This document shows, one piece after another, positions 45,430 through 56,084 of a stretch of DNA of 64,000 nt. The position numbers were made by a program, and so were the translations under genes. The DNA is from Charina bottae (Eukaryota; Chordata; Lepidosauria; Squamata; Charinaidae). Within the stretch, counting starts at the first letter, position 1. Every line of letters begins with the position of its first letter. The DNA lies in contig JALMGJ010000003.1 of NCBI GenBank assembly GCA_023362775.1, positions 180,021,725 to 180,085,724 on the forward strand, read 5' to 3'. The notes under the pieces were generated by a model, which did not search any database, had not been told where the DNA came from, and was given only the letters and a program-made list of their open reading frames with translations.

Positions 45430-46631
45430 CTGTATTTTCCGGCGTATAAGACGACTTTTTAACCCAGGAAAATCTTCTCAAAAGTCGGGGGTCGTCTTAT
45501 ACGCCGGGTGTTGTCTTATAGGGCGGGTGCTGAAACCGGAAGCGCTGATGGCACACCGCAGGGGTGCAACTTCACTTCCCCGCCGCACAGCTGATCCCCG
45601 CCGCACAGCTGATCGGCGCGGAGATTTTCCACCCGGGCCCTCCCCCCCCCCAGAATACATCTCCAAGCTTTAGCAGAACAAACTGTGAAGGAGGAGGAGG
45701 AAGAGGGTGGTGGTGATGATGGGGGGAGGTTTGAAAAAGCAGATCCAAGCACAAAAGTTAGTGAGTCATTTCGGTGGCAGCTGGAACAGTTTTTTTGACT
45801 CCGGCCTCCCTCCCTCTCTCACTCTCTTTCCCTGGCAATGGATCAGTACGGGGGGAGGGAAGGGAGGAGAAGGCAAGGGAGGGAGCGTTCAAGAGAAGTG
45901 GATTTAAAAGAGCGGGGGGGGCTTTGTATACAGATGCCCGCGTGTTAATTCTTCCGGCGGTGATGCGATTCACGCCCCTGATTTATTTTTAAAGCCACCC
46001 CCCCCACTCTTTTAAATCCGCTCCTCTTGAACACTCCCCCCTCTGGTCCCACCCTCCGCTCCCTCCCTCCCTTGCCGTTTCCTCCCTTCCCCCGCACTGA
46101 TCCATCGATCCATTCCCGACCCCCCCCCCCGCACTGATCCATCGCCAGGGAAAGAGAGCGAGAGGGAGGGAGGGAGGCTGGAGTCAATAAAACTGTTCCA
46201 GCCACCGCTGAAATGACTCAGTAACTTTTGCGCTTGGATCTGCTTTTTCAAACTTCCCCCCATTACCCTCCTCCTCCTCCTCCTCCTTCATGGTTTGTTC
46301 CACTAAAGCTTGGAAATGTATTCTTCACCCCTCTGCCTTGCCCAGGTAATTAAAGCTTTCTCCCCCCTCCCCCCAATATTCTCCTGCACACACACACCCC
46401 GCGCTGCCGCGCTTTGCATTACTATTCGCTTTCTACTCCGCTTCCCTGTTTTCTCCCTGCAGTTTTTTACTTTCTACTCCGCTTCCCAATGCATTGGGAA
46501 AGCTTTTTTTCCCCAGTGCATTGGAAGAGGGGTAGTCTTATACGGCGAGTATATCCCAAACTCTATATTTTAACTGGAAAAGTTGGGGGTCGTCTTATAC
46601 GCCCAGTTGTCTTATACGCTGGAAAATACGG
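45430..46631. mobile_element. 1.2-kb fold-back DNA element
   Basis: The termini are CTGTATTTTCCGGCGTATAA and the complement of CCGTATTTTCCAGCGTATAA, with TA at 45428-45429 and 46632-46633. GTCTTATACG words recur inside both ends. The interior is two long complementary arms, about 45652-45922 and 45990-46324 (left GCAGATCCAAGCACAAAAGT, right complement GCAGATCCAAGCGCAAAAGT). It is GC-rich, unlike the surroundings. All its open frames are products of G- and C-runs. The superfamily is not settled; TA flanks would fit a TA-targeting DNA transposon. Confidence 0.75.
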
Positions 46632-46633
46632 TA

Positions 46634-46889
46634 GTAGTTTAGGACAAATCTCTAAACTACAAATATGAACCGATTTCAAATCCAACTAACTATAAAGCCC
46701 TGTAGCCAAAAGATTCAAGAACTAAAATATTAGAGTTCTCCAATAAAATGTTATCAACATCATCAGACATTCTGTGGCTTGTCAAGACCAGAAGACATCA
46801 ACTATTTTTTGAAAGTGTTTTACATTACTGAAATACAATAATGATATTCTGCATTGTACTAAATGTGGTGGCCTAAATTTAAACTACTG
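46634..46889. other. unassigned AT-rich DNA
   Basis: Nothing was recognised. Confidence 0.4.
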
Positions 46890-46905
46890 TATAGCATCTT
46901 ATTAG

Positions 46906-47243
46906 GGGCATGGTGGCTCAGCGGGTAAGACGCCAGGCTTGTCGATCAGAAGATCGCAAGTTCAGAGGTTCGAATCCCTAGCCCCGCGTGACGGAGTGAG
47001 CTCACGCACTCGCTCCAGCTCTTGCCAACTTAGCAATTCGAAAGCATGCAAATGCAAGTAGATGAATAGGTACCACTTCGGTGGGTAGGTAACAGCGTTC
47101 CGCGCGCATCATGCCAGCCACATGACTGTGGAAGCGTCTCCGGACAACGCTGGCTCTTTGGCTAAGAAACGGAGATGAGCACCAGCCCCTAGAGTTGGAC
47201 ACAACTGCACAAATGTGTGAGGGGAACCTTTACCTTTACCTTT
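46906..47243 (+). mobile_element. tRNA-derived SINE, family A, full length (copy A3)
   Basis: The perfect 16-bp TSD TATAGCATCTTATTAG lies at 46890-46905 and 47244-47259. The A box is in GGTGGCTCAGCGGGTAAGAC, and the B box is GGTTCGAATCC. The middle is AATTCGAAAGCATGCAAATG, the 3' region GAGATGAGCACCAGCCCCTA, and the tail CCTTTACCTTTACCTTT. It has the long perfect TSD and both intact boxes of a young insertion. Transcription by RNA polymerase III from the internal promoter is inferred from the boxes. Confidence 0.95.
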
Positions 47244-47259
47244 TATAGCATCTTATTAG

Positions 47260-47814
47260 CTTGTTTTACTTCTGCCAAGCAAGCCTGTCACTTGTTTATT
47301 ATTTAATGCCTTTGTCATGCACATTAAAAAAAATATTTTCTTGCAAATTACTTTTTATTATTTCCATGGTCACACAGTCTGCACTTTATAGATGTATGCT
47401 AACATCTCTTTGATAAAACGTCAACTGAAAGATGTAGCATATTAATCTAACATTATTAGGGGTAGTATTGCCAAAAATGGGGGGAAAGTTGTTTACTTAA
47501 AAGCAATTAAACCAATTTCGTAGATAAGTGAAAAAAATAATTACATTCAACCACATTCAATTTGTGCTACAAGCTAGTTTTGTTAGGATGTATTTATGTG
47601 TTCAACATATTTTGTTGAAAAGGGATGTGTGGTTTTAAAAAAATTAGTTATAAAAAAGTGGCTTAATTTTATAATAGCCATATTTTTAACTTCTTAACTC
47701 ATATCTGGCTACAGAACCAAAATTCTGGCAAATGCAAATTTAAAGTTAGTGAAAGTTGTATGATTAATTACCTTTTTAAATTCACCGTGTATGTGTGTGT
47801 GTATATATATATAT
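47260..47814. other. unassigned AT-rich DNA
   Basis: Nothing was recognised, apart from a (TG)/(TA) tract at 47791-47813. Confidence 0.4.
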
Positions 47815-47955
47815 AACTTTTATTCAATAAATTGTAACAAGATAAAAACCATACAAATATTGAAAAGAAATAGAGTAGATAAAGAAAAATAGTGCATAGT
47901 GAGAAAAGAAGATAGAAAAAGATAGAAAGAAAAAGAAAAAGATTATAAAGGAAGC
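47815..47955 (-). mobile_element. possible LINE 3' UTR abutting BovB
   Basis: TTTTATTCAATAAATTGTAA and the A-rich AGAAAAAGATAGAAAG stretch resemble an antisense L1-type 3' end. BovB similarity stops abruptly at about 47956, so another element or a deletion replaced the BovB tail. No TSD was found. Confidence 0.3.
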
Positions 47956-48609
47956 GAATTATTCACTGTCTCCTGGAGTTTACTCAAATTCATGTTCATT
48001 ACATCGGTGATGCTATCTAACCATCTCATCCTCTGCCGTCCCCTTCTCCTTTTGCCTTCAGTCTTTCCCAGCATCAGGGTCTTTTCCAGTGAGACCTCTC
48101 TTTGCATTAGGTGGCCAAAGTATTTGAGCTTCAGCTTCAGTATCTGTCCTTCCAATGAGCAGTCAGGGTCGATTTCCTTTAGGATTGACTGATTTGACCT
48201 CCTTGCAGTCCAAGGGACTCTTAAGAGTCTTCTCCAGCACCACAGTTTGAAAGCATCAATTCTTCAGCGCTCAGCCTTCCTTATGGTCCAACTCTCACAG
48301 CCATACATTACTGCTGGGAAAACCATCGCTTTAATTATACGGACCTTTGTCGGCAAGGTGATGTCTCTGCTTTTTAATATGCTGTCTAGGTTTGCCATAG
48401 CTTTCCTCCCAAGGAGCAAGCGTCTTTTAATTTCATGGCTGCAGTCACCATCTGCGGTGATCTTGGAACCCAAGAAAATAAAATCTGTCACTGCTTCCAT
48501 TTCTTCCCCTTCTATTTGCCAGGAAGTGATGGGACCAGATGCCATGATCTGGGTTTTTTTAATGTTGAGTTTCAAGCCAGCTTTTGCACTCTCCTCTTTC
48601 ACCCTCATC
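47956..48609 (-). pseudogene. BovB ORF, C-terminal region
   Basis: Frames at 48264-48611 and 47943-48155 (minus) read L-K-L-N-I-K-K-T-Q-I-M, F-L-G-S-K-I-T-A-D-G-D-C, S-R-D-I-T-L-P-T-K, Y-G-C-E-S-W-T-I-R-K, then after a frameshift Y-F-G-H-L-M-Q-R and M-R-W-L-D-S-I-T-D. This is the part after the RT catalytic site. The final residues diverge where BovB similarity ends. Confidence 0.9.
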
Positions 48610-48626
48610 AAGAGGCTCTTTAGTTC

Positions 48627-49244
48627 TTTCTACCATGTATGGTGGCTATGTGAAAAAGCAAAAAAATATTGGGTCAAAATACATAAATATGTATGTAAAA
48701 TATTCGACAAAGAAATAAGAATGAGACCAGAATTATATTTATTGGGTAAAATTGAAGATAATATAAATAAAAAACAAAAGATTTTATTTCAGTATCTAAG
48801 TACAGCTGCAAGGATAAAATACGCCCAATACTGGAAACAAGAAAATATTCCAACAAAAGAAGAATGGATTATAAAAGTAATGGATTTAATGCAATCAGAC
48901 AAATTAACAAATTTAATAAAAGGAAAAGAAATGGGGAAGTATAATGAAACATGGGACCCCTTCATAAAATATATTCAAAAAGAATATAACATTAAATAGA
49001 GAACAAATAATAATAATAATAATAATAACAATAATAACAATAATAAAAAAAGTACAAATAAAGAAGGGCCGAAAAGAAGAAAAAAAAAAAGAGGTATAAG
49101 AAGAGAAAACTGTAAATCGAGTATTTACAAGAAATTTTTTGTTTGTTTGTTGCTATGTGTTATATATGTTCATTGTTATGTATTATATGTTTGGTTTATG
49201 TTTTATGTTAAATGCAATAATAAAAAATATCTGGAAAAAAAAAA
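48627..49244 (+). mobile_element. L1 LINE, 5'-truncated insertion inside BovB
   Basis: A perfect 17-bp TSD, AAGAGGCTCTTTAGTTC, flanks the insert at 48610-48626 and 49245-49261. It ends in an A-run (49235-49244). The plus frame from 48627 reads F-Y-H-V-W-W-L-C, K-Y-W-V-K-I, L-L-G-K-I, W-I-I-K-V-M-D-L and W-D-P-F-I-K-Y-I-Q and stops at 48999. This is the last roughly 124 codons of L1 ORF2, without any internal stop. A (AAT)n patch lies at 49003-49046. The open frame and perfect TSD make it younger than its BovB host. Confidence 0.95.
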
Positions 49245-49261
49245 AAGAGGCTCTTTAGTTC

Positions 49262-50620
49262 CTCTTCACTTTCTGCCATTAGGGTGGCATCATCTGCATA
49301 TCTGAGGTTGTTGAATTTCTCCCGGCACTCTTAACTCCGGCTTGTGATTCATCCAGCCCGGCATTTCTCATGATGTACTCTGCATATAAGTTAAATAAGC
49401 AGGGTGATAATATACAGCCTTGTCATACTCCTTTCCCAATTTTGAACCAATCTGTTGTTCCATGTCTGGTTCTAACTGTTGCTTCTTGACCCGCATACAG
49501 GTTTCTCAGGAGACAGGTAAGGTGGTCTGGTACTCCCATCTCTTTAAGAATTTGCCACAGTTTGTTGTGATCCACACAATCAAAGGCTTTAGCATAGTCA
49601 ATGAAGCAGAAGTAGATGTTTTTCTGGAACTCTCTTGCTTTTTCCATGATCCAGTGAATGTTGGCAATCTGATCTCTAGTTCCTCTGCCTCTTCGAAACC
49701 CAGCTTGCACTTCTGGTAGTTCTCGGTTCACATACTGCTGAAGCCTAGCTTGTAGGATTTTGAGCATAACCTTGCTAGCATGTGAAATGATCGCAATTGT
49801 ACAGTAGTTTGAACATTCTTTGGCATTGTCCTTCTTTGGAATTGGAACGTAAACTGACCTTTTCCAATCCTGTGGCCACTGTTGAGTTTCCCAAATTTGT
49901 TGGCATATTGAGTGCAGCACTTTAACAGCATCATCTTTTAGGATTTTAAATAGCTCTGCTGGGATACTGTCTTCTCCGCTAGCTTTGTTGTTAGTAATGC
50001 TTCCTAAGGCCCACTTGACTTCACTCTCTAGGATGTCTGGCTCAAGGTCAGTGACCACACCATTGTATTTATCAGGGACATTAAGATATTTCTTGTATAG
50101 TTCTTCTGTGTATTCTTGCCACCTCTTCTTAATCTCTTCTGCTTCTGTTAGGTCCCTGCCTTTTTTGTCCTTTATCATGCCTCATTGCACAAAACGTTCC
50201 CTTGATATTTCTGATTTTCTTGAAGAGATCTCTAGTCTTCTCCATTCTATTGTTTTCCTCGATTTCTTTGCATTGTTCATTTAAGAAGGCCTTCTTATCT
50301 CTCCTTGCTATTCTCTGGAAATCTGCATTCAGTTGGTTATATCTTTCCCTTTCTCCCTTGCCTTTTGCTTCCCTTCTTTCCTCAGCTATTTGTAAAACCT
50401 CATCAGACAGCCACTTTGCTTTCTTGCATTTCTTTTTCTTTGAGATGGTTTTAGTTGCTGCCTCCTGTGCAATGTTACAAACCTCCATCCATAGTTCTTC
50501 AGGCACTCTGTCTACCAGATCTAATCCTTTAAATCTATTCCTCACCTCCACTGTATATTCATAAGGGATATGATTTAGGTCATACCTGAATGGTCTAGTG
50601 GTTTTCCCTACGTTCTTCAA
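49262..50620 (-). pseudogene. BovB ORF, linker and reverse transcriptase region
   Basis: From 50620 the minus frame reads the linker (W-M-E-V-C-N-I-A-Q-E-A, K-K-C-K-K-A-K-W-L). It then shifts frame near 50170 and continues through the reverse transcriptase to 49423 (A-S-G-E-D-S-I-P-A-E-L, V-Q-A-G-F-R-R-G-R-G-T, F-I-D-Y-A-K-A-F-D). After a stop it resumes with L-R-Y-A-D-D-A-T-L at about 49280-49305, the catalytic YADD box. The catalytic Asp residues survive, but the frame is broken at least twice, so no enzyme can be made. Confidence 0.95.
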
Positions 50621-51520
50621 TTTAAGCCTAAATTTTGCGATAAGAAGCTCATGATCTGAGCCTCAGTCAGCTCCAGGTCTTGTTTTTGCTGATTGTATAG
50701 AGCTTCTCCATCTTTGGCTGCAAAGTATATAATCAATCTGATTTCGGTATTGACCATCTGGTGATGTCCATGTGTAGAGTCGTCTCTTGTGTTGTTGGAA
50801 AGGAGTGTTTGCTATGACCAGCGTGTTCTCTTGACAAAACTCTATTAGCCTTTGCCCTGCTACATTTTGTACTCCAAGGCCGAACTTGCCTGTTATTCCA
50901 GTTATTTCTTGACTTCATACTTTAGCATTCAAGTCCCCTATGTTGAAAAGGACATCTTTTTTTGGTGTTAGTTCTAGAAGGTGTTGTAGGTCTTCATAGA
51001 ACTGGGCAACTTCAGCTTCTTCAGCATCAGTGGTTGGGGCATAGACTTGGATTATTGTGATGTTGAATGGTTTGCCTTGGATTCATACTGAGATCATTCT
51101 GTCATTTTTGAGGTTGTACCCCAGTACTGCCTTTCCCACTCTTTTATTGACTATGAGGGCTACTCCATTTCTTCTAAGGGATTCTTGCCCACAATAGTAT
51201 ATATAATGGTCACCTGAATTAAATTCGGCCATTCCTGTCCATTTTAGTTTGCTGATTCCCAAGATGTTGATGTTCAATCTTGTCATCTCATGTTTGACCA
51301 CATCCAGCTTACCTTGATTCATAGATCTTACATTCCAGGTTCGTATGCAATATTGTTCTTTACAGCATCGGACTTTCCTTCCACTTCCAGACACATCCAC
51401 AACTGAGCGTCCTTTTGGCTTTGGCCCAGCTGCTTCACTCTTTCTGGAGCTACTCAGAATTGCCCTCCGCTCTTCCCCAGTAGCATATCGGGGGCTCATC
51501 TTCCGGCGTCATATCCTGAG
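50621..51520 (-). pseudogene. BovB ORF, apurinic-type endonuclease region
   Basis: The 51083-51499 minus frame reads R-T-W-N-V-R-S-M-N-Q-G-K-L-D, then I-L-G-I-S-K-L-K-W-T-G and R-N-G-V-A-L-I-V. This is the start of the APE-type endonuclease domain. Further on, T-G-K-F-G-L and R-L-Y-T-W-T-S-P-D-G are read in shifted frames, and G-S-D-H-E-L-L at about 50640-50660 keeps the catalytic S-D-H right after a stop codon. In active copies this domain nicks target DNA to start reverse transcription. Confidence 0.9.
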
Positions 51521-51712
51521 GGGCTCATCTTCCGGCGTCATATCTTTTAGCCTTTTGATACTGTCCATGGGGTTTTCTTGGCAAGGATACTGGAGTGGGT
51601 TGCCATTTCCTCCTCCAGTGGACCACATTTTGTCAGAACTCTCCGTCTTGACCTGACTTCATTGCGTTACGCAAGCCCCTTCACCACGACAAGGCAGTGA
51701 TCCATGAAGGGC

Positions 51713-52867
51713 TTTACTGTTACCTTATTTTAGCCTTATTTTGTTTATAAATTCTGGAATGTGTCTGGTATGCAGATAGTATGAAATAAGTCATCCCCCT
51801 AACCCCCAGTAAAATTGCAACAGCAGCAAGAGTAGAATGTGTTGAAAAATCTAGCTCTTTTCTTGGGTCTATCCTTGTAAACCTTTTTTTACAGACCTCA
51901 AGAGATCTAAGAACGTTACTTACAGTACATGTCCTTCAGAGCACTGGAGAAAAATACATTTAATGGGGCTTCATTGTGCCCCTGAATCATAATCTTGTTG
52001 CTTGGTAACAATTCCCTTGATCCCCTCAATTCTTGTCAGTGATACTGCATTTGTACTTTGCCCAAATCCTTGCTGTGGCAGCTTTAAAATGGAGTAGTTC
52101 CATTTTGCATCATCTGCCGACATACATCCCCACTCCACCTCCAAGTTGTTTTAGTGCATGGAATGCAGTTTTGGAAGTGAGCTGAGATGTTTTCTGCAAT
52201 CAACCCACCATGTAATATGAATGCTTCTTTTCAGATACATCTGGTTATGGCTGTTTTCATGGATTTGTAAGAGGTCTTTTAAACAACAAGAATAGCTGTA
52301 GTGATATTTATTCAGACTGCTATTAACTTGCTTTAGACTTTGGGCTGAAAACTTTTTGCCTGTTCTCCATCAACAGCAGACTCCCTTTGACTGCCTAATT
52401 GGAAGCTCTGTTGTTATAGCTGACTGCCATATTGGCAGTACCCCACCTCCAAGATTTCTTAGGAGAAACATGGATAATGTCTCTTCGTATTTACAGAGAT
52501 TAAAACTATATAGCACAGCACTTGGGAAAATGCACAATATTTCCTAAATATACTTAGAGCTATAATCATTCTCAGAATATATTGTCAGAGTGCTTGCTAA
52601 GAGCTATTGAGAAGGAAAAGCTTAGAGAAAAGATGCTTAAGGGAATGACTAAAAGGACAGATTTTCATACAGCAGGTTTTGGATTTCATTTTTATACTGA
52701 TTATATCAACATCTTGTTTCAAACGCTGCATCCTGCTACTATGTATGTTTTATAATAAGGCAGGATTAAAATACTGAAAATAAAGATAAATAGGAATGTC
52801 AGTAATAATCTCATAAGTAAAAGAGAAAACAATTATTGCAATTGGTTTTTGGTTTCTTTGCAAATTA
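51713..52867. other. unassigned DNA
   Basis: Nothing was recognised. The right BovB flank starts here and no duplicate of it could be found on the left. Confidence 0.4.
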
Positions 52868-52880
52868 TAGAATTGAGGTA

Positions 52881-53209
52881 GGTAAAGGTAAAGGTTTCCC
52901 CTGCACAGTCATGTCTGAGTCTAGGGGCCAGTGCTCATCTCCGTTTGTTAGCTGAAGAGCCAGAGCTGTCCGAAGACGCTTCTGCGGTCATGTGGCTGGC
53001 ATGACACACGCGGAATGCTGTTACCTACCCACCGAAGTGGTACCTATTCATCTACTTGCATTTGCATGCTTTTGAATTGCTAGTCTGGCAAGAGCTGGGA
53101 TGAGTGCGGGAGCTCACTCAGTCACACGGGGCTAGGGATTCAAACCTCCAAACGTGCGATCTTCCAATCGACAAGCCTGGCGTCTTACCTGCTGAGCCAT
53201 CGCGCCCCT
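52881..53209 (-). mobile_element. tRNA-derived SINE, family A, full length (copy A4)
   Basis: The 13-bp TSD TAGAATTGAGGTA lies at 52868-52880 and 53210-53222. The minus strand has GATGGCTCAGCAGGTAAGAC as A-box region and GGTTTGAATCCC as B box, where C to T has altered the central CpG of TTCGAA. The GCATGCAAATGCAAGTAGAT block and CCTTTACCTTTACC tail are present. The promoter is probably weakened by the B-box change. Confidence 0.9.
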
Positions 53210-53222
53210 TAGAATTGAGGTA

Positions 53223-53913
53223 CGTTACTGAAAAACGAAGTATAATTTGAAGACTTTAACAGAAATTCATTAATGTAATATTACAAATTATGAGAGGATA
53301 ATTTCATACATCACTGACAGACACCTTCTTTTGTGAGTTCTCTGGTAAAAAAAAAAAGTACTTAGGTTCCCACCAGGCTAAACTTTCTGACTGATGGCTA
53401 CTACTTGATGGGCAAGTAGGACCAGGCATATATATGGGATCCTGTCAGTGTACTGCCCACCCTGCTGCCTAATGTAATCCTTGCTTGAACTGACAGAGCT
53501 GGTCTCAGAATTGGTGTTGGCTCAGGATTAGGAGACTTCGAAACCCACTTTGCAGCTGATTTGTCTGAAATAGCTAGGAAGTCGTAGCAGCCATGATAAC
53601 TATGGACCTAACACTGCTGATCACAGGGCCAGCCCATGATGCAAGTCATGTGCTTAATTTGGTATTTTGTTCTGATCAGAGAGTGATCTCTTAGGTGGAG
53701 ATCCCTCAGGTTCCCCTGTTCTCATGGATGTATCACTGTCTGATTAAGGCTGGACTAGTGGCTACACCTCAACTCTGTAATGGACTTATTAGGATTATGT
53801 GCCGGAAAAGGTTATTGGAATCATCTGGATTCTAAGAGGAAGAGGGGCTTGAGGCTGTTTTTTTACTATAGAGCCCTAACAGATGTTGGAGTTGACTCTA
53901 TACAAAATCAAAT
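53223..53913. other. unassigned DNA
   Basis: Nothing was recognised. Confidence 0.4.
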
Positions 53914-53921
53914 AGATAGAT

Positions 53922-54205
53922 TGGGTTTCTCAACCAGGGTTGCATGACAAGTCACTAGTGGTTCCCTGGGAGATCACAATTTATTTAAAAAATTATTTCA
54001 AATTTGGGCAACATCACATTAAAGAGGTAAGTTTAATTCTTTATTTTTAGTTTAAGAACACTGTTAATGCATATATCCAGGCCTACACATGAATATAGTA
54101 ATTTTGTAACGTCTGCCTATATTTAAGCCTGAATGTGCAGGGGTTCCCCAAGGCCTGAAAAATATTTCAAGGGCTCCTCCAGGGTCAAAAGGTTGAGAAA
54201 GGCTG
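53922..54205. mobile_element. non-autonomous hAT element (family H3), copy 2, reverse orientation
   Basis: The 284-bp element is the complement of the one at 22371-22668. They share CCTGGGAGATCACAATTTAT, AATTATTTCAAATTTGGGCA and GGTTGAGAAAGGCTG. The 8-bp repeat AGATAGAT flanks it at 53914-53921 and 54206-54213. The left terminus is worn by about one base. Confidence 0.85.
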
Positions 54206-54213
54206 AGATAGAT

Positions 54214-56006
54214 AGAGCTTTAATAGAGAAAAAGGTAATATAAGAAATACAAGGGAAGGCAAGAATCACACACCAAGAATCTCACATGAAATCAATCCAA
54301 TCAAACTAGCTTTTTATTATCACCTAAAAGAATATCTTGGGTGGCAGCACAAGTTCAGGATTCATTGGAGAAAAGAGGAGGGAAAAAGATCATCTGGACT
54401 ACCTGCTTGGATGTTGAAAGACAAACCTTCCTTGCTCCTGTTCTTTCCTTCCTTCCTTGAATACTACTTCACTATTTCATTGGAAGGATGGATGTATAGA
54501 AAACTGAATGCTATCCTCTTTAGTTGGACTGATTTTTCCCAAGTCAAAGAAAATGTAGCCCATCTCTGATGTCTTGGGTCTAGCTAGCCAGACAGAAATT
54601 ATATATAGATTAAACCTGCTTTCCTAATGACCCCTTACAGTATGATAAAGGTGCAATATAGTTTTTACTAGATCTGCCATTGTATAAATTGGATTATATG
54701 GGATGTGCTATGGGGGGGGGGGTTAAGCCTCATTTATTTAGGTCCCTTAGCATGGACTCAACTTGCCAGATGCTTTAAGGGGCAACTGTCCCATAGCAAA
54801 ACTAGCAGTTTGTCACAGACCCAGGGAAAGTTTATGCAATTTCCATCCTGAAATTGACATTTGAATCAAATGATTCATCAGGGCCTTTTCAGTTTTTTGA
54901 CAGTCAAACAAAATGGTTATTCCTTTTGAGAAATATGGAGATTTCCTTTCCTCCTGAAAGATTCAGACAATTTCCCTGAAGCTGATGATGCTGTATTTTT
55001 TAAACCTGTGCATATTATATGTAGCTTATCTTCATGTAAATTTGGCTTGGATTTTGATATCATTTTAAATGTTCCAATTTCGTTCTTCATGTGCTGAATA
55101 TCTCTCTAAATCTTTAAGTGTATGAGCAAAGATAGAATCATCGGATTTTAATTTAATAATTTAGGTGGAAGAAATTTTTTAGCTCAGTTAAAAAGTTAGG
55201 ACACAACTCTGCATTGTGGTATGCTAGCCTTTCATTGAGAGGTTTCTTTTTCAGTGACTGTTTCATTTTAATCATTTGCATTTGGGAGTAGTACTATTTC
55301 TACCAGGGAAACTATGGTGTATGTTTTTGCAATATATATCGTTCATTCTTAAGAAACCCACAGTCACAATTGTAATGTACACTGCTCAATAAAGGTGTTT
55401 AGCATTTCAGGCTTCAAATAAATCTAGATATTCTCTTTGCCCTGTTTAACCTTTTACATATTCCTGATTCATCACAATGTAAGGAAATACGTTGCAAAGG
55501 CTACTATTTCCCAAGCATATCAGACTTCTGACCTTGCAGTTGTTGCTTGTAAATCACTGTGTCACATCCGATTGCGGTGAATCATGTTATAAATAAAAGT
55601 ATTTGCTTGTCAACCATCAGGAGACAGCCAGCACCAATCTCTGGCTGATATGGAGTTCATAGGCTCAGCTCAATTCAAATAACTGAATCTCTCTTAGTTC
55701 ATTTTGTAGCCTTCCCTAGGGCAAATAAGGGCTTCTTCATATGCACACCAAATTAAGGAGAGGTGCATTAAAAAACAAGGTAGAATAAGAGATATATCTA
55801 AGCTGACGTAAGTCTGTTAAAACTTTATGCAAGTGGACAAAGAGGCAATTTCTCAAATTTCGAAAATCAATGGGAGCCCAGCTTGGGAATTATTATTCAT
55901 TGCATCTTGTGGTATTGTATAAACTTTATTATTCACTTTGTGGACAATGAGATGAAGTGGGTAGGCAGTACTGCAAAATGATTCCTGAAGCTTTGTAACA
56001 TTAAGT
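54214..56006. other. unassigned AT-rich DNA
   Basis: No repeat or gene was recognised. A G-run lies at 54712-54721, and ATAAATAAAAGTATTTGC at about 55591 could be an old poly(A)-signal region. Confidence 0.35.
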
Positions 56007-56084
56007 CAGTGTTTCTCAACTTTAAGATATGTGGACTTCAACTCCCAGAATTCCCCAGCCAGCATACATCAAACCAAACATCTG
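56007..56084. mobile_element. hAT MITE (family H2), left half (copy e)
   Basis: CAGTGTTTCTCAACTTTAAG, GATATGTGGACTTCAACTCC and CAGAATTCCCCAGCCAGCAT match the left arm of the intact copy. The right arm is lost. The right edge is approximate. Confidence 0.7.

Larger units (their letters stand above)
47956..51712 (-). mobile_element. BovB LINE, nearly full length, decayed, split by L1
   Basis: On the minus strand the element starts with a 5' UTR (CCTTCATGGATCACTGCCTT). It then has endonuclease, reverse transcriptase and C-terminal regions in the RTE/BovB order. It totals about 3.1 kb once the L1 at 48627-49244 and one TSD copy are removed, close to the usual BovB length. Frameshifts and stops occur throughout (one is V-stop-Q-G at about 49424, probably a CGA to TGA change). 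The extreme 3' end is missing at 47956. BovB is known for horizontal spread among squamates and ruminants. Confidence 0.95.

Noticed and set aside
45478..46573. Several 60-87 codon frames in GC-rich DNA, possible CpG-island gene start
   Set aside because: The GC-rich segment is the inverted-repeat interior of a fold-back transposon with matching ends. No first exon is supported.
46906..46990. tRNA gene-like A and B boxes
   Set aside because: They belong to the head of a SINE with a tail and TSD. No full cloverleaf was supported. The same applies at 12225-12549, 17279-17594, 23757-23998, 32481-32661, 52881-53209 and 58515-58769.
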